NCBI RefSeq assembly: GCF_003667525.1
Contig: NZ_RCUW01000002.1
Span: 124,001-188,000, forward strand
DNA: 64,000 bases
DNA from: Mycetocola_B reblochoni
GTDB lineage: Bacteria; Actinomycetota; Actinomycetes; Actinomycetales; Microbacteriaceae
Reading direction: 5' to 3'
Of this stretch, positions 19,091 through 27,767 are shown in pieces (positions within the stretch are counted from its first letter, which is position 1; the number at the start of each line of letters is the position of its first letter). A program made the translations under genes and the position numbers. A model generated the notes under the pieces. The model saw nothing but the letters and a program-made list of their open reading frames with translations. It was not told the origin of the DNA and did not search any database.

Positions 19091-20528
19091 ACATCCCCAC
19101 CTGATAGGTACCGGCCAGGGGGCCGTCCCAATGCACGAGGAAGCGGGGCTCCAGCTCGGCAAGCCGGTCGAACTTCGCGACGACCATGCGGTGGTGCTGC
19201 GCGCGCACGGCCTTGATCCGGAAAGCGATGTACCCCAGCAGCGCGATACCGGCAAGGAGCGGCACGATCGCAAGCAGCGGCAGTCCGTACGCCAGGAGCG
19301 CGATCACAGCGGCCTCCGCCACAACCAGCAAGACGTACCCCACCTTGAAGGTGCGCTTCAGCGTCGGCAGATCGGTCATCCCGGGCACATTGGCCATCGG
19401 AATACGCGGCAGCTTGTTCGCGGGCTGGTTGAGCAGCGCCTCGACGGTGATGAGCAGAGCCATCGCCACGATCACGAGGCTGGACACGGTGTTCCCTGTG
19501 GAGGTAAAGGCGACCGCGGGCGCCAGGAGCAGAATCAGCCTCGGGGCAGGAAACCGGCCCAGCCAGGCGGCACGCTGCTGAGCGGCGACGGTCAGGGCGA
19601 GCACGACGATGGAGCTCAAGGTGGCGACGAGGGCGGAGCCGCTCGCCAAACTCACCACGCCGGCGACCACCGCGGCGAGGGAGAGCCCGTGCAGCCGCCC
19701 GCTCCACCGGTTGAAGTGGTCCAGGTAGCCGCGGATCAGAGCCCGTCGCTGGTCCTCAGCCGACAGTACGGTCGCCGCGGGGGTCCCGGCGGCGCTCGCC
19801 TCCATGTTGACACGATCGGCATCGTCCGTGCTTCCGGCGCGGCCGAGCAGAACACGGGGCCGCAGCGGGCCCAGCGCGCTGGTCCCCCGGACCGTGTCCG
19901 CGGAGAAGTACTCCGGGCGGAACCGGTGACTTGCGTCCATGACGTAGCGCCCGGCTTCACGTGTCGACGTCGCTCCGAACGCCCAGTGCAGCTGATCAGG
20001 AGCCAGCGCGTCGCCACCGCAGCCCTCGGCCTCGAGCACGGCAAGTGTCTCCGCGCTGAGGGAGCCTCCAGCAGCCTCACGGACGGTGAGTTCTGCAGCG
20101 TTCCTCCTGGAGCCGTCGACGACCACTGTGAGAACGCCTTCCGCCACACCCGACGCCGAAGCGCTCAACACCAGTTCAGGGTCCAGGTTCGACGCGAGCG
20201 TTCGCAGTGACGACGCCTCCTGAACGGTGCCGTGTCGGAGGATGGCGACGGCGAACCGGTCGGCCGGGCTCGAGAGACGGGCGTCCGCGGTGACGGGGAC
20301 GCGCTCGCGCAGAGTCCGCCGAGCCTCGGTGACGAGCGCGGTTCGTCCCTCGTCGTCGAGCTTGCCCAGGAGGGTGCCGCGGAGCCGCCCGAGGATCTCG
20401 ACCCTGACCCAGCGGTTCATGAAGACGTCGTGGTCGCGACCAGGGGGCAGATAGGTGTCGAGGACGTCCATCGCCTCGCGGAGGTTGGTGTAGTAACCGC
20501 GGGCGTCGAAGCGCTGGAACCCCGCGTT

Positions 20529-20535
20529 CCCCCCC
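20529..20535 (-). other. First frameshift point: G7 homopolymer (one G too many)
   Basis: On the coding strand GACGAC is followed by seven G and AACGCG. Removing one G gives ISRDDGGNAGF, which runs straight into RFDARGYYTNLREAMDV. Confidence 0.75.
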
Positions 20536-21400
20536 GTCGTCGCGCGAGATGTGGAAGTAGCAGTCGTAGCTGGAGAGCACGGACACGTTCCTGGCACGCA
20601 GGTACGCCTCGGTGACGAACAGGTGGTCCTCGAGCCGGCGCTTGCCCTCGGCGAACCGGAGGCCCGTGGCGGCGAGGAAGCTCGCACGGAACATCTTGTG
20701 CGGCGTCATGGAGTCGGCGAGGAGCGTGTTGCTCACGCTGGCGTAGGGGATGTCCTTCTCGAACAGCTTCTTGGGGACGGTGCGGCGGATCCCGACCATC
20801 TTGCCGACGATCACGTCGGCGCCGTTGGCGACGCCGTAGTCCCGCATGCGCTCGAGTGCCTCGTCGCCCAGCCAGTCGTCTTGGTCGCTGAACATGACGA
20901 ACTCGCCCCTGGCCAGGTCCATCCCGACGTTGCGCGGCTTGCCCGGCCAGCCCGAGTTCGGCTGGCGGACGACGGTCACCCAGTCCTCCTGCTCGGCGAG
21001 GCGTTCCAGCTCCTCGCCGCTGCCGTCGGTCGAGCCGTCGTCGACGAAGATCGCCTCCATCCGGTCGAGGCCGATGCTCTGCCTGCGCAGGCTCGCGATG
21101 AGGTCGGCCATGTGCGGGCCCGGATTGAACACGGGGATGACGACACTGACGAGGATGGGGGCGGGATCAGCACGCGCGGATTCATCTGTCGTTTGCTCGG
21201 GGTTCACAGAGTCGATTTTGTCACGCGCCCGTCGAACTCGGCCTGGGATCGGCCGCTTTCATGGTGACTGCGAAGCGGAGCGGCGAATCGCGCAGTCGGC
21301 CGCAGCCCCACCTGTTAGATTCGAATTCACCCGAACCTTCCCCGTCGACCACGCCGTGTCCTCGACGGCCACCGACTCGTGCAGCACAAGAGGAGCCCGC

Positions 21401-23074
21401 GTGAACATCGACGCAGACGGCTCCGCTCGTGTGCCGGACGGTGATCTTCCGCGGACGTCGGCGCTCGACACCGACCTCGTCCATGCCGCCCGGCGCGACG
21501 CGGCCCGCGACGCCTCGGACACGGGTGCGATCCTCCGCGCGGACGTCGACGAGCTGCGCGTCGCGCTGATCGGGCTCGACCCCGATGCCACCATCACCGT
21601 CTCCTTCGACGGCCGCCCGATCTGGTCGACGACGCTGCCGGAGCCGCACAGGCGGGTGCACCGCCTGCCCTGGCCCGAGCCACTCCGGCCCCACCTGCGC
21701 GGGAGCACTCGCCTGACCGTCACCGACGCGGCGACGGCGAGCGTCGTCGCCGGCAGCGACGTCACCTTCGACGACAGCCCCGAGCGGACCACGGTCGTCG
21801 ACGCGAACGGCAAAGCGCTCGTCGTGAACAAGTGGGGCGTCCTCGGGGCGGTCGTCACCGCGGACGAGGACCTGCGCCAGCGGCTGATCGCCCGGACGGC
21901 CGTCCTCTGCGACGACCTGGAGACTCTGGGCTACGACGTGGCGATCACCAGCGGCACCCTGCTGGGCTTGGTCAGGGACGGGCGCATGCTGCCCAACGAC
22001 GACGACAGCGACCTCTCGGTGATCTTCCCCGACTCCTCCCCCGCCGACCTGGTGCTGCGCAGCTACCGGATGGAGCGGGAGCTCGCCGACGCCGGATACA
22101 CCGTCGTCCGGCACAGCGGCGCTCACCTGCAGGTGACGTTCCTCATCGACGGCGGCGACATCGACCACTACATCGACATCTTCACCGGGTTCTTCCGCGG
22201 CGAGGACTTCTGCCAGCCGTTCCACCTGCGCGCGCCGGTGCCGAGGTCGTCGCTCCTGCCGACCGTCCGGGTGGAGTGGGAGGGCGTCCAGGTGCCCGCC
22301 CCTCCCGTCCCCGAGGACTGGCTCGCCGCCTGCTACGGCGCGGACTGGCGCACCCCTGACCCCGCGTTCCACTTCGAGACCCCCTCGGCGACCCGGCGCA
22401 GGTACGAGAACTGGTTCGGCAGCTTCAACACCGGGCGCGTGCACTGGGAGTCGTATTACTCGTCCGTCGCCGCCCCGGAGCACCTCGACGGGCAGCAGCG
22501 CTACCTGCGCAGCGCCAGAGCGCTGCTCCCCGCCGGCGGGAGCGTGCTCGACCTCGGGACCGGGTCGGGGGCGATCGCCGCGGCCCTGGCGGGCGACGGC
22601 CGACGCGTGCTCGGCGTGGACTACTCGCTCAAGGCCGTCGCTCTTGCACGGTCAGCCGGCGTCGACGCCGAGTTCCTCAACCTGAACGAGCGCCGTCGCG
22701 TCGACCAGCTCGCGGTCCGGATCCGCGCCGACCCCTCGCCGTGGTCGATCAGCGCCGCCTTCGTCCTGCACACGCTGACGGGCGAGACCCGATCGGCGGT
22801 CTTCGGTCTGATCCGCTCCGCACTGCGGCACCCCTCACCGGAGCCGCGCTCCGCCGTCGTGGCGGTCGACACGGTACTGGACGAGGACGCGTACAGCTTC
22901 GACGACCCGAGCAGCTGGCACCTGCCGGTCGAGACCCTGGCGGACGAGCTCGAACCGCACGGGCTCTCGTTCCGCATCGAGCGCGACGGTGTGAGGACCA
23001 CACCGCACGGTGAGAGAGAATTCGTCGTCGGGACCATCACCCTGACGACGCCGACCCAGGAGGAGAACCGATGA
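21401..23074 (+). CDS. LicD-like nucleotidyltransferase fused to class I SAM methyltransferase
   Basis: This 557-residue protein starts at a GTG with AGGAG 5 nt upstream. Residues 1-150 include a beta-rich N-terminal part. Residues about 165-350 are LicD-like: SGTLLGLVRDG (184-194) and NDDDSD (199-204), the acidic metal site of phosphotransferases such as phosphocholine transferase LicD. Residues 370-557 are a methyltransferase with VLDLGTGSG (382-390) as SAM motif I. LicD proteins attach phospho-groups to wall polymers, so the fusion could add a small phosphoryl head group and methylate it (inference). It is coupled by ATGA to the small coiled-coil gene. TAGATT at 21316-21321 is a possible -10 box. 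Confidence 0.85.
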   Translation: MNIDADGSARVPDGDLPRTSALDTDLVHAARRDAARDASDTGAILRADVDELRVALIGLDPDATITVSFDGRPIWSTTLPEPHRRVHRLPWPEPLRPHLRGSTRLTVTDAATASVVAGSDVTFDDSPERTTVVDANGKALVVNKWGVLGAVVTADEDLRQRLIARTAVLCDDLETLGYDVAITSGTLLGLVRDGRMLPNDDDSDLSVIFPDSSPADLVLRSYRMERELADAGYTVVRHSGAHLQVTFLIDGGDIDHYIDIFTGFFRGEDFCQPFHLRAPVPRSSLLPTVRVEWEGVQVPAPPVPEDWLAACYGADWRTPDPAFHFETPSATRRRYENWFGSFNTGRVHWESYYSSVAAPEHLDGQQRYLRSARALLPAGGSVLDLGTGSGAIAAALAGDGRRVLGVDYSLKAVALARSAGVDAEFLNLNERRRVDQLAVRIRADPSPWSISAAFVLHTLTGETRSAVFGLIRSALRHPSPEPRSAVVAVDTVLDEDAYSFDDPSSWHLPVETLADELEPHGLSFRIERDGVRTTPHGEREFVVGTITLTTPTQEENR

Positions 23075-23319
23075 GCATCGCCGGACGGATCAGTCGGGCG
23101 CTGTCGCGCGTGGCACCGACCACGACCCAGCGGGTGCACCGCTCGCTGACCGCACCGTCGTCCGCTACCCTCGGCGAGCAGCTGGCCGAGGCGCAGGCGC
23201 AGATCCTCGAGCTGCAGCGCGACGTCGACGAGCTGCGTGCCGACAACCTCCGCATCGCGGAGCTCTACGACGTCGTCGTGGACCGGCTCGGCCAGGACGG
23301 GGACCCGTCCGGCACGTGA
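23071..23319 (+). CDS. Small coiled-coil protein, DUF6752-like
   Basis: The 82-residue product starts inside the previous stop (ATGA). Residues 30-72 are a heptad-like helix (LAEAQAQILELQRDV, then LRIAELYDVVVDRL). DUF6752 proteins are short actinobacterial coiled coils of this form found near glycopolymer genes; their function is unknown. The tight coupling to the LicD-methyltransferase suggests a partner or scaffold role. A 20-bp perfect hairpin terminator follows 135 nt later. Confidence 0.72.
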   Translation: MSIAGRISRALSRVAPTTTQRVHRSLTAPSSATLGEQLAEAQAQILELQRDVDELRADNLRIAELYDVVVDRLGQDGDPSGT

Positions 23320-23454
23320 CGCCCCCGGCGGCGTGGACGTCGTGCCCGCGACCGCCCGAGCCTCCGGCGCGCGACCGCCCGGCCCGCGGCTTCGCCCGCG
23401 CCGGCGATCCCGGCAGTCCCGCGCTGCCTCACCCCGCACTGCCCCACCCCGCAA

Positions 23455-23498
23455 CGACGACGGGAGCCCCGACCATTCGGTCGGGGCTCCCGTCGTCG
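23455..23498. terminator. 20-bp perfect hairpin between convergent genes
   Basis: Arms 23455-23474 and 23479-23498 pair perfectly around ATTC. The inner core (GCCCCGACC-NTTC-GGTCGGGGC) is shared with the hairpin at 37401-37434. It lies between the stops at 23319 (plus) and 23508 (minus). Confidence 0.8.
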
Positions 23499-23507
23499 GC
23501 GACACCG

Positions 23508-24281
23508 CTACTTCTGCTGCATGACCTCGATGGCGTCCGCCACAGGGCCGTCGTAGACCTGCTTGCCCTTCTTGATGACGATGCCGCGGTCGCAGAGCTC
23601 CTTCATCATGCGCTGGTCGTGGCTGACGATGACCATCGTCTTGCCCTGACCGGCGAGCTCGCGGATCTTGGCGCGGCACTTCTCCTTGAAGGGGGCGTCG
23701 CCGACGGAGAGGATCTCGTCGACGAGCAGGATGTCGAGCTCCGTGTGGATCGCGACGGAGAACGCCAGCCGCATGAACATTCCGGAGGAGTAGTGCTTGA
23801 CCTCCTGGTCGATGAAGGCCTCGATCTCGCTGAAGGCGACGATGTCGTCGAAGCGCTTGTCGATCTCCTCCTTCTGCATGCCGAGGATCGCGGCGTTCAG
23901 GTAGACGTTCTCGCGACCGGAGAGCTCCGGGTGGAAGCCCGCGCCGACCTCGATCAGCCCGGCGAGGCGCCCCCGGATGAGGATCTTGCCCGCATCCGGC
24001 TCGAGGACGCCCGAGATGAGCTTCAGCATCGTCGACTTGCCGGAGCCGTTGTAGCCCATGATGGCGACGGACTCGCCCTCGTTGATGATGAAGCTGACGT
24101 CGTCGAGCGCCTGGAACTTCTTCGCCTTGACCTCCTTGCCGCGGATCCAGCCGATGAAGGCCTCCTTGAAGGAGTGCGACTTGCGCAGCAGGAAGTCCTT
24201 GCGGACGTGGTCGACGATGATGCTCGGCTTGTTCTCTGCCACGGCTGGGGTGCTTTCTGTGGTCTCGGACACGTTCGTCAT
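23508..24281 (-). CDS. ABC transporter ATP-binding protein of polysaccharide/teichoic acid exporter (Wzt/TagH type)
   Basis: This 257-residue ATPase has Walker A GYNGSGKST (76-84), Q-loop region with GAGFHPELSG, the signature SSGM (about 163), Walker B ILLVDE and the switch HD in IVSHDQ. The GYNGSGKST and SVGD motifs are those of exporters of O-antigen and teichoic acid. It lacks the C-terminal carbohydrate-recognition domain of long Wzt proteins. The ATG at 24281 overlaps the permease stop, and AGGA lies 6 nt before TGTG-ATG. With the permease it should export the wall polymer assembled by the TagF-like fusions. Confidence 0.93.
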   Translation of the reverse strand: MTNVSETTESTPAVAENKPSIIVDHVRKDFLLRKSHSFKEAFIGWIRGKEVKAKKFQALDDVSFIINEGESVAIMGYNGSGKSTMLKLISGVLEPDAGKILIRGRLAGLIEVGAGFHPELSGRENVYLNAAILGMQKEEIDKRFDDIVAFSEIEAFIDQEVKHYSSGMFMRLAFSVAIHTELDILLVDEILSVGDAPFKEKCRAKIRELAGQGKTMVIVSHDQRMMKELCDRGIVIKKGKQVYDGPVADAIEVMQQK

Positions 24282-25165
24282 CACAGGTCCTGGGCGAAGC
24301 GGCGCTCGAAGCGGCGGAACACGGCCTGCCCGGCGAGCAGGAACACGACGGCGATGGCCAGGCCGATGCCGGCATTCAGCCAGAGGTTGGCCGGGCCGGC
24401 GAACAGCTCGCCGCCGTCCGTCGCGATCGCGCGCTCGGCGACGGGCCGCCACATCCCGCGGTGGAACAGCTCGACGGCGGCGGCGAGCGGGTTCACCATG
24501 TAGATGTTGAACAGCCACTCCGGCGCCTTGTCGGCGACCATGTGCCAGGTGTAGAGCACGGGGACGGACCAGGTGGAGAACACCTGGATGATCTCGACGA
24601 AGTTCTGCGCGTCGCGGTACGCGACGTTCAGGGCGCCGAAGAACATGCCGAGGCCGAGCGCCGTCACCGCGACGATGACGATGGCGACGACGATCGCGGC
24701 GAGCCCGATTAACGACGGCGTCCAGCCCATCAGCAGGCACACGACCAGCAGGATCGCGGCCTGGGGCAGGAAGTGGATGAACGCGCCGATCACGGCGGCG
24801 ATGGGGAACAGCTCACGTGGAAGGTAGATCTTCTTCACCAGCGCACGGTTGTCGGTGATCGACTTGGTGGCGTTCGAGAACGACTCGTTGAAGAAGTTCA
24901 CCATCACAATGCCGGAGAACAGGTACACCGCGAAGAGCGGAATGTTGCGGTGCAGCTCGAGGATGATGCCCATCACGACGTAGTAGACGCCGAACTGGGC
25001 TGCCGGCTTCACATACGACCAGCCCCATCCAAGGGCGGAGTTGCGGTAGCGGGTCTGGGTGCCTTTTCTGACGAGCAGACGGAGCAGATAGTGCCAGCGG
25101 AAGACGTCGAGGATGCCTCGACCGCGTCCGGGCGTCCTGAACTCACTCAGGTCAACGGTAGTCAC
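24281..25165 (-). CDS. ABC-2 type permease of polysaccharide/teichoic acid exporter (Wzm/TagG type)
   Basis: This 294-residue protein starts with a short cytoplasmic segment including LLVRKGTQTRYRNSALGWGWSY (shown in part), the conserved region of Wzm/TagG permeases, then has six helices. The motifs ALNVAYRDAQNFVEI and MVNPLAAAVELFHRGMW (in short pieces) fit the same family. It forms a dimer with two ATPase subunits and moves undecaprenyl-linked polymer across the membrane. The GTG start at 25165 has only a weak upstream purine tract. A promoter with TATGAT lies about 55 nt upstream. Confidence 0.92.
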   Translation of the reverse strand: MTTVDLSEFRTPGRGRGILDVFRWHYLLRLLVRKGTQTRYRNSALGWGWSYVKPAAQFGVYYVVMGIILELHRNIPLFAVYLFSGIVMVNFFNESFSNATKSITDNRALVKKIYLPRELFPIAAVIGAFIHFLPQAAILLVVCLLMGWTPSLIGLAAIVVAIVIVAVTALGLGMFFGALNVAYRDAQNFVEIIQVFSTWSVPVLYTWHMVADKAPEWLFNIYMVNPLAAAVELFHRGMWRPVAERAIATDGGELFAGPANLWLNAGIGLAIAVVFLLAGQAVFRRFERRFAQDL

Positions 25166-25219
25166 TGGGGTGGGTCACTCTTTCTAGGCGGAGACGGGCC
25201 GGATCGGGCCGCGCCTTGC

Positions 25220-25247
25220 ATCATACCCCGGCTGCTGGCGGTGTCCC
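25220..25247 (-). promoter_or_regulatory. Candidate promoter of the ABC exporter operon
   Basis: On the minus strand GGGACA (25247-25242), a 16-nt spacer and TATGAT (25225-25220) form a plausible sigma-A type promoter about 55 nt before the GTG at 25165. Confidence 0.5.
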
Positions 25248-25293
25248 CGGCAGCCGGCCGTGGGTCCCGGCCGCCGCCGCGGGGCAGCGCTGA

Positions 25294-27699
25294 TCAGTAG
25301 TTCGGGCCCTTCGGCATCACGCGCAGCGAGTCCGCGTGGATGCTGAGGACGGTCGGCCAGGATCCGCCGTTGAGCTTCTCCAGTTTGGCGCGCGTGGTGA
25401 TCCACCTGGCCTTCCCATTGACGAGCTCGTAGACCTTTCCGGTCCCGCTCGCCTTGACGAAGACGCGGCCGCTGACGGAGCCGGACGTCGTGATGCTCGA
25501 GCAGAAACCGCTCGACAGCGTGATCGGCGTGAACCCGGCGGGCACCTTCTGGACCTTGGTCGCCTTGCCGCCGTTCATGATGTAGTTCGTGCTGCCGCAG
25601 CGGACGAACAGGCCGGCGTCCTTCTTCGTGTAGGACGCAGCGGACAGCGTCGACGGGGCCACGAGGTGGCTCGTGCGGGCCAGCCCGTAGTCGTTCGCCA
25701 TGCCCCAGACCGGCAGGCGGTACCGCGTCTTCGCATCGGTGACGAGGTACACGATCGAGTCGCCGTCCTGCTTGTACAGGTTGCCGGGAACGATCGCCGT
25801 CGGGCCGGTGGCCAGCACGGACGTCCGCGTCGTCCCCGCCACCTTGAGCACGCGCGGGGCAGAGCCGTTATTGAGCGTGGCGTGCATGTCGGCGTTCCGC
25901 GACCAGCGCCACTGGCCGCTCTGCGGAACGTAGACGCGGTTGTTGCTCGTGTCCTGGACGAACACGGTCGCCGTGGTGAGCTTCTTGGTGTCCTTCTTCG
26001 TCAGGGCGCAGTTCAGGCCGTCGAGGGTCACGGCGGAGGGCAGGCCGCCCTTCGCGGCCGAGCCGACCGGCACGAGCGTGCCGCGCGAGCCGACGTACTC
26101 GGTCCCGCCGCAGCCGACGAGCAGGCCGAGGTTGGCTCCGGCCTTGTACGGCTTGAGCTCGGCGTCGCTGACAGTGGTGACCGTCGTGGAGGCGCCGTGC
26201 TCGGCGGCGACCGAGGCGTGCGCGACACGGTGCCGCGAGCCGAGGCCGTTGACGTACCAGAGCTGCGAGCTGCCCGAGGTCTTCACGAGGGAGTGCGGCG
26301 CGAGCACCCGCTGCGACGACACGGTGAGCTTCTTCAAGCGGGCGTCCGGGAGCGTGGCCACGTAGGGCGCTTTGCCGCCGTTGAGCGCACTGTTGGCCTG
26401 GCTGTTCTTCGTCCAGTAGGCGGTCGTGTTGCCCTTGATCCAGTAGACGTTGCTGCTGCTGGGGGTCCGGACGAAGGGCGCGACGTCCGCGCCCTTGCCG
26501 AACTTCGCCAGCGCGGCGGGCGCGGCGTTGGCTGCGTTGGCGCAGCTGGTCCCCCACAGCGCCACCTGGGCGCAGGAGGTGAAACGGTGGTACTGGCCGT
26601 TGTCGATGAGGACGACGTCATCTCCCGTGCCGTTCCGGAGCACGAGCGTGGCCTTCTTCGTGCTCGTCGTGTAGCCGTTGACCGTCGCGACGCTGACCTT
26701 CTGGGCGGCACCCAGCTTGGACTTGAGCACGTCGTAGTTGGCCTTGCTGTCGACGTGGAACTTGGTCTTGCCGTTGACCAGGTACACCTCGTTCTGACCC
26801 GTGGCCTGGATCAGGTGGCTGGTGACGCCGTTGCCGCTGGAGCTGTTGCCGCCGCCGGTGGAGCCGAACCAGTCGGTGAAGTAGTTGTAGAAGTTGCGGT
26901 TGCCGTAGGCCGCGCAGGAGTTGCTCGACGCCCCGTAGCCGGCCGCGAGGGCGGCGGCGTTCGGCTGGTACGGCGTGTAGTAGTACAGCGCGGCCGTCGC
27001 CTTGTTCTTGATGGTCAGGCGGGAGGAGCCGCAGGCCGCGTTCGGGTGGTACTGGACGGAGCTGGCCTTGCCCACCGGGAACCAGGTGAAGTAGCCGGAG
27101 TAGGCGTAGACCTTGAACTGGCGCGCCGCGGAGTACACCTGGTTGGCGAAGCCGTAGTAGCGCGTGTCACAGGCCGCGGTGTCGGGGCAGGCGTACCCCA
27201 TCGCGATCTTCCACCTGGCCGAGGACGTGGACGCGCCGCTGGTGATGAGCCCCTGCTCCTTCTGCAGCGTCGTGATGAGCACGCGCGGGTTGATGCCGCA
27301 GGCCTGGGACACCTTGTAGATGATGGCCGAGGCGAGCTCGTTCGATGCGCCCGTGTAGGCCTTGCAGTAGCTGTCGGCGGCACGGCTGGTCGTGGTCTGG
27401 CGGTAGTCCTTGATGCAGGTCACGCCCGAGCAGCTCGCGGCCTTGGAGGCCAGGAAGTTCTGGATCTGCCCCTGCGTCATGGTGCCCGAGTTGAAGAACA
27501 CCGCGTCGCTGATGATGTTCGACGGGTCGAACTTGGACAGGTCGGCCGCCGCTGCCGGCTCCTCGTCGGCGCCGGGGACACCGGGGACGCTGGGTGCGAC
27601 GAGCATCACCGCGGCGAGGGCGAAGCTCAGGACGGCGACGATCGCGGTGCGGAGCACACGCTGAGGGGTGTGGGGCGCATGAGGCAATACTATGCGCAA
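25294..27699 (-). CDS. Large secreted protein with lysozyme-like N-terminal domain and beta-propeller-like repeats
   Basis: The 801-residue protein begins with a signal peptide (hydrophobic core about 17-36). Residues 50-290 contain many Cys pairs and TTLQKEQGLI, which resembles the catalytic Glu region of lysozyme/transglycosylase folds, plus a conserved YFTDWFGS end. A Gly/Ser linker at about 290 leads to six or seven repeats of 60-75 residues of the form VYLVNGKTKFHV...VRNGTGDDVVLI, suggesting a beta-propeller or similar repeat fold. It is probably cell-surface or secreted and may cut or bind wall glycan. I do not recognise a named family. The start is a TTG at 27699 without a good ribosome binding site, so the start is uncertain. 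Three TCACAC repeats lie upstream. Confidence 0.78.
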   Translation of the reverse strand: MRIVLPHAPHTPQRVLRTAIVAVLSFALAAVMLVAPSVPGVPGADEEPAAAADLSKFDPSNIISDAVFFNSGTMTQGQIQNFLASKAASCSGVTCIKDYRQTTTSRAADSYCKAYTGASNELASAIIYKVSQACGINPRVLITTLQKEQGLITSGASTSSARWKIAMGYACPDTAACDTRYYGFANQVYSAARQFKVYAYSGYFTWFPVGKASSVQYHPNAACGSSRLTIKNKATAALYYYTPYQPNAAALAAGYGASSNSCAAYGNRNFYNYFTDWFGSTGGGNSSSGNGVTSHLIQATGQNEVYLVNGKTKFHVDSKANYDVLKSKLGAAQKVSVATVNGYTTSTKKATLVLRNGTGDDVVLIDNGQYHRFTSCAQVALWGTSCANAANAAPAALAKFGKGADVAPFVRTPSSSNVYWIKGNTTAYWTKNSQANSALNGGKAPYVATLPDARLKKLTVSSQRVLAPHSLVKTSGSSQLWYVNGLGSRHRVAHASVAAEHGASTTVTTVSDAELKPYKAGANLGLLVGCGGTEYVGSRGTLVPVGSAAKGGLPSAVTLDGLNCALTKKDTKKLTTATVFVQDTSNNRVYVPQSGQWRWSRNADMHATLNNGSAPRVLKVAGTTRTSVLATGPTAIVPGNLYKQDGDSIVYLVTDAKTRYRLPVWGMANDYGLARTSHLVAPSTLSAASYTKKDAGLFVRCGSTNYIMNGGKATKVQKVPAGFTPITLSSGFCSSITTSGSVSGRVFVKASGTGKVYELVNGKARWITTRAKLEKLNGGSWPTVLSIHADSLRVMPKGPNY

Positions 27700-27701
27700 C
27701 T

Positions 27702-27735
27702 TTCACACCAAAAACAATAGTCACACTGATCACAC
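27702..27735 (-). promoter_or_regulatory. Triple TCACAC repeat and TATTGT box upstream of secreted repeat protein
   Basis: TCACAC occurs at 27702, 27721 and 27730 on the plus strand. The last two are 9 bp apart, as in direct-repeat sites of response regulators such as MtrA. A TATTGT box (27714-27719, minus strand) lies between them. Confidence 0.35.
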
Positions 27736-27767
27736 TCCCAGCCGGGGAGCGACACGCCGAGTGTTCG

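Larger units (their letters stand above)
18088..21207 (-). pseudogene. GT2 - membrane - TagF-like phosphotransferase fusion, interrupted by two compensating frameshifts
   Basis: Three adjacent open segments in two frames form one protein of about 1039 residues. Segment 1 (21207 to about 20535) is a GT2: VVIPVFNPG, VDDGSTD, SGWPGKPRN, FSDQDDW. Segment 2 (to about 19090) has a linker and about six helices (roughly 505-650). Segment 3 ends the gene with a TagF-like domain: INHGDSDK, YAPTW, RPHS, IADVSSIVTDYLYSEKP. Segment 1 leaves frame at a G7 run (20529-20535); six G would continue as DDGGNAGFQRF. Segment 2 leaves at a G5 run (19086-19090); six G would continue as MWGDALRATKLPF. The net shift is zero. 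It may be a sequencing artefact, a switchable gene, or a real lesion. The start is a GTG without a clear ribosome binding site. Confidence 0.85.

Noticed and set aside
18990..20687. The middle of the broken TagF-like gene as an independent membrane protein
   Set aside because: Its first 55 residues (before AGFQRF) and last 20 residues look like out-of-frame sequence, and both ends join neighbours at G runs.
25228..25257. Weak hairpin (CCGGCTGC / GCAGCCGG) as terminator of the secreted repeat protein gene
   Set aside because: Eight pairs with a 14-nt loop and no T-run; it overlaps the exporter promoter, so a function is not supported.
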